NCBI GenBank assembly: GCA_036499165.1
Contig: DASYEE010000166.1
Coordinates: 1-6,767 of the forward strand
Length of the DNA: 6,767 bases
Reading direction: 5' to 3'
Source of the DNA: Galbitalea sp036499165
Lineage (GTDB): Bacteria > Actinomycetota > Actinomycetes > Actinomycetales > Microbacteriaceae
Each line of letters opens with the position of its first letter. The first letter of the stretch is position 1. Under the pieces are notes generated by a model, which was not told the origin of the DNA, ran no database searches, and worked only from the letters and a program-made list of their open reading frames with translations. Below, piece after piece: positions 5,180 to 6,767 of the stretch. The position numbers and the translations under genes are program-made.

Positions 5180-5988
5180 CCGGCGTGATCGTCACCAAGC
5201 GAATCGAGCGGCCTGTCCTGCAGTCGCTTCCAGTCTGCCGAGATGCGGGCGGCGGCCGTCAGCAAGGACGGGAGGTGGTGCGCGACCAGGTCTTCGAGGC
5301 TTGTCTCGGCCGCATGCACGGTGACGTTCGCTGCAGCCCGCACCTCGCCCGAGCCGTCCCGCACGGGTGCGGCAATTGACCGCACGCCCGGCGCAAGCTC
5401 TTCGTCGGCCAGCGCCCAGCCCTGCGCGCGCACGGTGGCAAGCTCGGCTTTGACATCATCGATCGAGCGTGGAGCGATCACGACGCGCGAGGCGCTCGGG
5501 GTCGCGAGGGTTCGCTCGAGAGTCGCCTCATCCAGCGCCGCAAGCAGCACCTTGCCCTGCGAGGTGACTACCGCGGGGAAGCGCGTGCCGATCTCGACGC
5601 GCAGTGCGATGATCTTCGGCACCGCCACTCGCGCCATGTAGACGATGTCCGAACCGTTCAGCTGAGCCATTGACGAGGATTCGCCCGTGAGTTTCACAAG
5701 GTCTTCGAGGTGCGGGCGCGCGACCTGCCAGAGACCGAGTGAACTGACGTACGCGTACCCCAGGTCGAGCACCTTCGGCGTCAACTCGAAGGTCGAGCGA
5801 TCCTGGCGCACGAAGCCGAGCTCCTGCAGGGTGAGCAGCAGGCGCCGGGCGGTGGGGCGGGCGAGCCCCGTCGCCGTCGCGACCTCAGAGAGCGACATTG
5901 CCGGATGGATGTCGGAGAACGCGCTGATCACGTCGAGCCCTCGCGCCAGTGCCTCAACGAAATCGGCTGAAACTCCACGACCTGCCAC
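5176..5988 (-). CDS. IclR-family regulator of the PcaR/PcaU/PobR type
   Basis: The protein has 270 aa from the GTG at 5988, typical for the family. An N-terminal winged helix-turn-helix (about 10-70) contains FVEALARGLDVISAFS (10-25) and GLARPTARRLLLTLQELGFV (41-60). The segment FELTPKVLDLGYAYVSS (67-83) is characteristic of PcaR/PcaU/PobR proteins. The IclR effector domain follows (about 85-255), with NGSDIVYMARV (111-121) and GTRFPAVVTSQGKVLLA (134-150). Such proteins sense aromatic acids or their catabolites and act as activators or repressors. GTG 5988 has AGGGAG 7 nt upstream; the ATG at 6051 and the TTG at 6072 in the same frame lie within or close to the doxX promoter and lack a good ribosome binding site. 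The gene is divergent from doxX and 69 bp before the operon. Four operator-like motifs nearby are its likely targets. The effector is unknown. No clear promoter for iclR itself was found. Confidence 0.92.
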   Translation of the reverse strand: MAGRGVSADFVEALARGLDVISAFSDIHPAMSLSEVATATGLARPTARRLLLTLQELGFVRQDRSTFELTPKVLDLGYAYVSSLGLWQVARPHLEDLVKLTGESSSMAQLNGSDIVYMARVAVPKIIALRVEIGTRFPAVVTSQGKVLLAALDEATLERTLATPSASRVVIAPRSIDDVKAELATVRAQGWALADEELAPGVRSIAAPVRDGSGEVRAAANVTVHAAETSLEDLVAHHLPSLLTAAARISADWKRLQDRPLDSLGDDHAG

Positions 5989-6044
5989 GCTGCCGCTCCC
6001 TAACCCATCGGTGGTATCCAATGGTTGCACACTCGAGTGGGCTA

Positions 6045-6073
6045 TTGACATGCACCCCGCACCGCCGCACAAT
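6045..6073 (+). promoter_or_regulatory. Putative promoter of doxX
   Basis: TTGACA (6045-6050) and CACAAT (6068-6073) are separated by exactly 17 nt (6/6 and 4/6 matches to the sigma-70 consensus). Transcription would start near 6080, about 10 bp before operator copy D, which suits repression. The 10-mer GCTATTGACA including the -35 box is identical to the one in front of the left-edge gene. Confidence 0.55.
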
Positions 6074-6090
6074 CAAGTGCAATCGCATCG

Positions 6091-6114
6091 CGGACACTCG
6101 TCCGTATTCGCGAC
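6091..6114. promoter_or_regulatory. Operator-like three-half-site motif, copy D
   Basis: The copy reads CGGAC (6091-6095), ACT, CGTCCG (6099-6104), TATTC, GCGAC (6110-6114). The third half-site is degenerate but sits at the same distance as in the other copies. It lies in the iclR-doxX divergent region, downstream of the putative doxX promoter, and may also serve for autoregulation of iclR. Confidence 0.65.
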
Positions 6115-6150
6115 TAGCCGCGACGGTGCGCTCGAAGGGGAGGTCAGTGC

Positions 6151-6180
6151 ATGGACACTCCAGTCGGTGATGCAAGATGA
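6151..6180 (+). CDS. Possible 9-residue leader peptide upstream of doxX
   Basis: The ATG at 6151 has the best ribosome binding site in this leader, GGGGAGG (6137-6143) with a 7-nt spacer. The frame encodes MDTPVGDAR and stops at TGA 6178-6180. It is in a different frame from doxX, whose preferred ATG (6194) comes 13 nt after the stop and has no clear ribosome binding site of its own. Translation of doxX may therefore depend on re-initiation after this short frame. It could instead be a chance frame. The peptide shows no codon pattern typical of a ribosome-stalling attenuator. Confidence 0.35.
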   Translation: MDTPVGDAR

Positions 6181-6193
6181 ACGGCTGCACACA

Positions 6194-6745
6194 ATGAATG
6201 TCGGAATCCTGCTATTGCGCCTGGCTCTCGCCGTCATCCTGGTCGCGCACTCCAGCCAGAAGACGCTGGGCTGGTTCCATGGGCTCGGCATCGAGAAGCA
6301 GTCCGCGTGGTTCGCGAATCTCGGCCTGAAACCCGGACGACCATTCGTCACAGTCGCCGCGACGGCCGAGGTGCTCGCAGCGATCTCGATCGCAACCGGT
6401 TTTCTCACCCCTCTCGGCGCACTGCTCGCGGCGGGAACGATGATCGTGGCCGGGATGACCATGCACCTGAACGCCGGCCGGATCTGGAACGCGGCGGGCG
6501 GGGGCGAATACCCGTACATGCTGGCGGTGATCGCCATCGTGATCGCGTTCGTCGGGCCGGGACGCTTCTCGCTGGACCAGCTGATCGTGAGAGCTGTGCC
6601 ATCCTTCTCCCACTTAGATTCCGGTGCGCTGGTCGGTGTGATCGTGGCGGTGGTCGCCGTGCTGGGAGCGATCCCCTTCGCCATGGTGATCGTGCGCTCT
6701 AAACGAGCCGCCACCGTGGCCGGCGACGCGGACGCGCAGAGCTGA
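6194..6745 (+). CDS. DoxX-like integral membrane protein
   Basis: The protein has 183 aa. The N-terminus MNVGILLLRLALAVILVAHS followed by QKTLGWF (22-28) is the typical DoxX-family opening (a first membrane helix, then a H-x-x-QK-x-x-G pattern). Further predicted membrane segments lie at about 51-70, 73-92 and 107-122, with NAGRIWNAAGGGEYPYML (93-110) between the last two. A fifth hydrophobic segment (about 144-166) with a positively charged tail (RSKR, 168-171) extends beyond the usual four-helix DoxX core. DoxX proteins are often found beside catabolic or redox genes, but their biochemical role is mostly unclear. The ATG at 6194 gives the family-typical N-terminus; an in-frame ATG at 6170 would add eight residues. 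The gene is divergent from iclR with operator copy D in front, so it is probably co-regulated with the operon. Confidence 0.85.
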   Translation: MNVGILLLRLALAVILVAHSSQKTLGWFHGLGIEKQSAWFANLGLKPGRPFVTVAATAEVLAAISIATGFLTPLGALLAAGTMIVAGMTMHLNAGRIWNAAGGGEYPYMLAVIAIVIAFVGPGRFSLDQLIVRAVPSFSHLDSGALVGVIVAVVAVLGAIPFAMVIVRSKRAATVAGDADAQS

Positions 6746-6767
6746 CGACATCCCACCCACTGCGCCC

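Noticed and set aside
5989..6072. Longer iclR starts at ATG 6051 or TTG 6072
   Set aside because: They lie within or close to the putative doxX promoter, lack a good ribosome binding site, and add residues before the conserved FVEALARGLDVI block. GTG 5988 has AGGGAG 7 nt upstream.
5687..6193. Long N-terminal extension of the doxX frame
   Set aside because: It runs antisense through iclR and through the intergenic operator. The DoxX family begins at MNVGILLLRLAL.
1..6767. CRISPR arrays, tRNA or rRNA genes, insertion sequences
   Set aside because: Reading both strands by eye showed no spaced direct repeats, no RNA gene and no transposase. The only multi-copy repeat seen is the short operator-like motif.

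Overview
The window is GC-rich and tightly packed. Its gene content (a PcaR/PcaU/PobR-type IclR regulator, a LigA/LigB-like pair, a family III CoA-transferase, a citryl-CoA lyase-like protein, an amidohydrolase and a DoxX-like membrane protein) and its AAAGGAG-type ribosome binding sites suggest a catabolic island in a high-GC actinobacterium, perhaps of the Microbacteriaceae. The host assignment is inference from composition and protein style; there is no rRNA or other marker here.

Layout, left to right. Positions 1-53 hold the first 17 codons of a minus-strand gene that leaves the window and begins like a signal peptide. Positions 54-348 are intergenic, with a putative promoter, two copies of a repeated operator-like motif and a 14-bp inverted repeat. 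Then comes a five-gene minus-strand operon, in transcription order: family III CoA-transferase (5106-3928), citryl-CoA lyase/citrate synthase-like protein (3935-3144), LigB-like extradiol dioxygenase-fold protein (3105-2242), LigA-like small subunit (2245-1871) and subtype III amidohydrolase (1803-349). Upstream on the same strand is the IclR-type regulator (5988-5176). Divergent from it, on the plus strand, is a DoxX-like membrane protein (6194-6745).

The main regulatory signal is a composite motif of three half-sites, CGGAC-N3-CGTCCG-N5-CGGAC. It occurs four times with identical spacing (133-156, 275-298, 5121-5144, 6091-6114). Three copies lie just downstream of, or over, the start of a putative sigma-70 promoter: before the left-edge gene, before the operon and before doxX. 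The fourth lies at the 3' end of the operon inside a long inverted repeat. The IclR protein is the natural candidate to bind it, because PcaU-type regulators use palindrome-plus-third-repeat operators. The window therefore looks like a small self-contained regulon.

How the genes may work together (inference): an aromatic or cyclic compound is imported, perhaps by the left-edge gene product, and processed by the amidohydrolase and the LigAB-like pair. A resulting citrate-like acid is activated by the CoA-transferase and split by the lyase-like protein. None of the LigC, LigJ or LigK genes of the classical protocatechuate 4,5-cleavage pathway is present. Three of the enzymes also lack a residue considered catalytic in their characterised relatives: the LigB-like protein (His195 and Glu242 positions), the lyase-like protein (Asp position) and the amidohydrolase (Glu three residues after the third metal His). 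The cluster may therefore run a different, undescribed reaction sequence.
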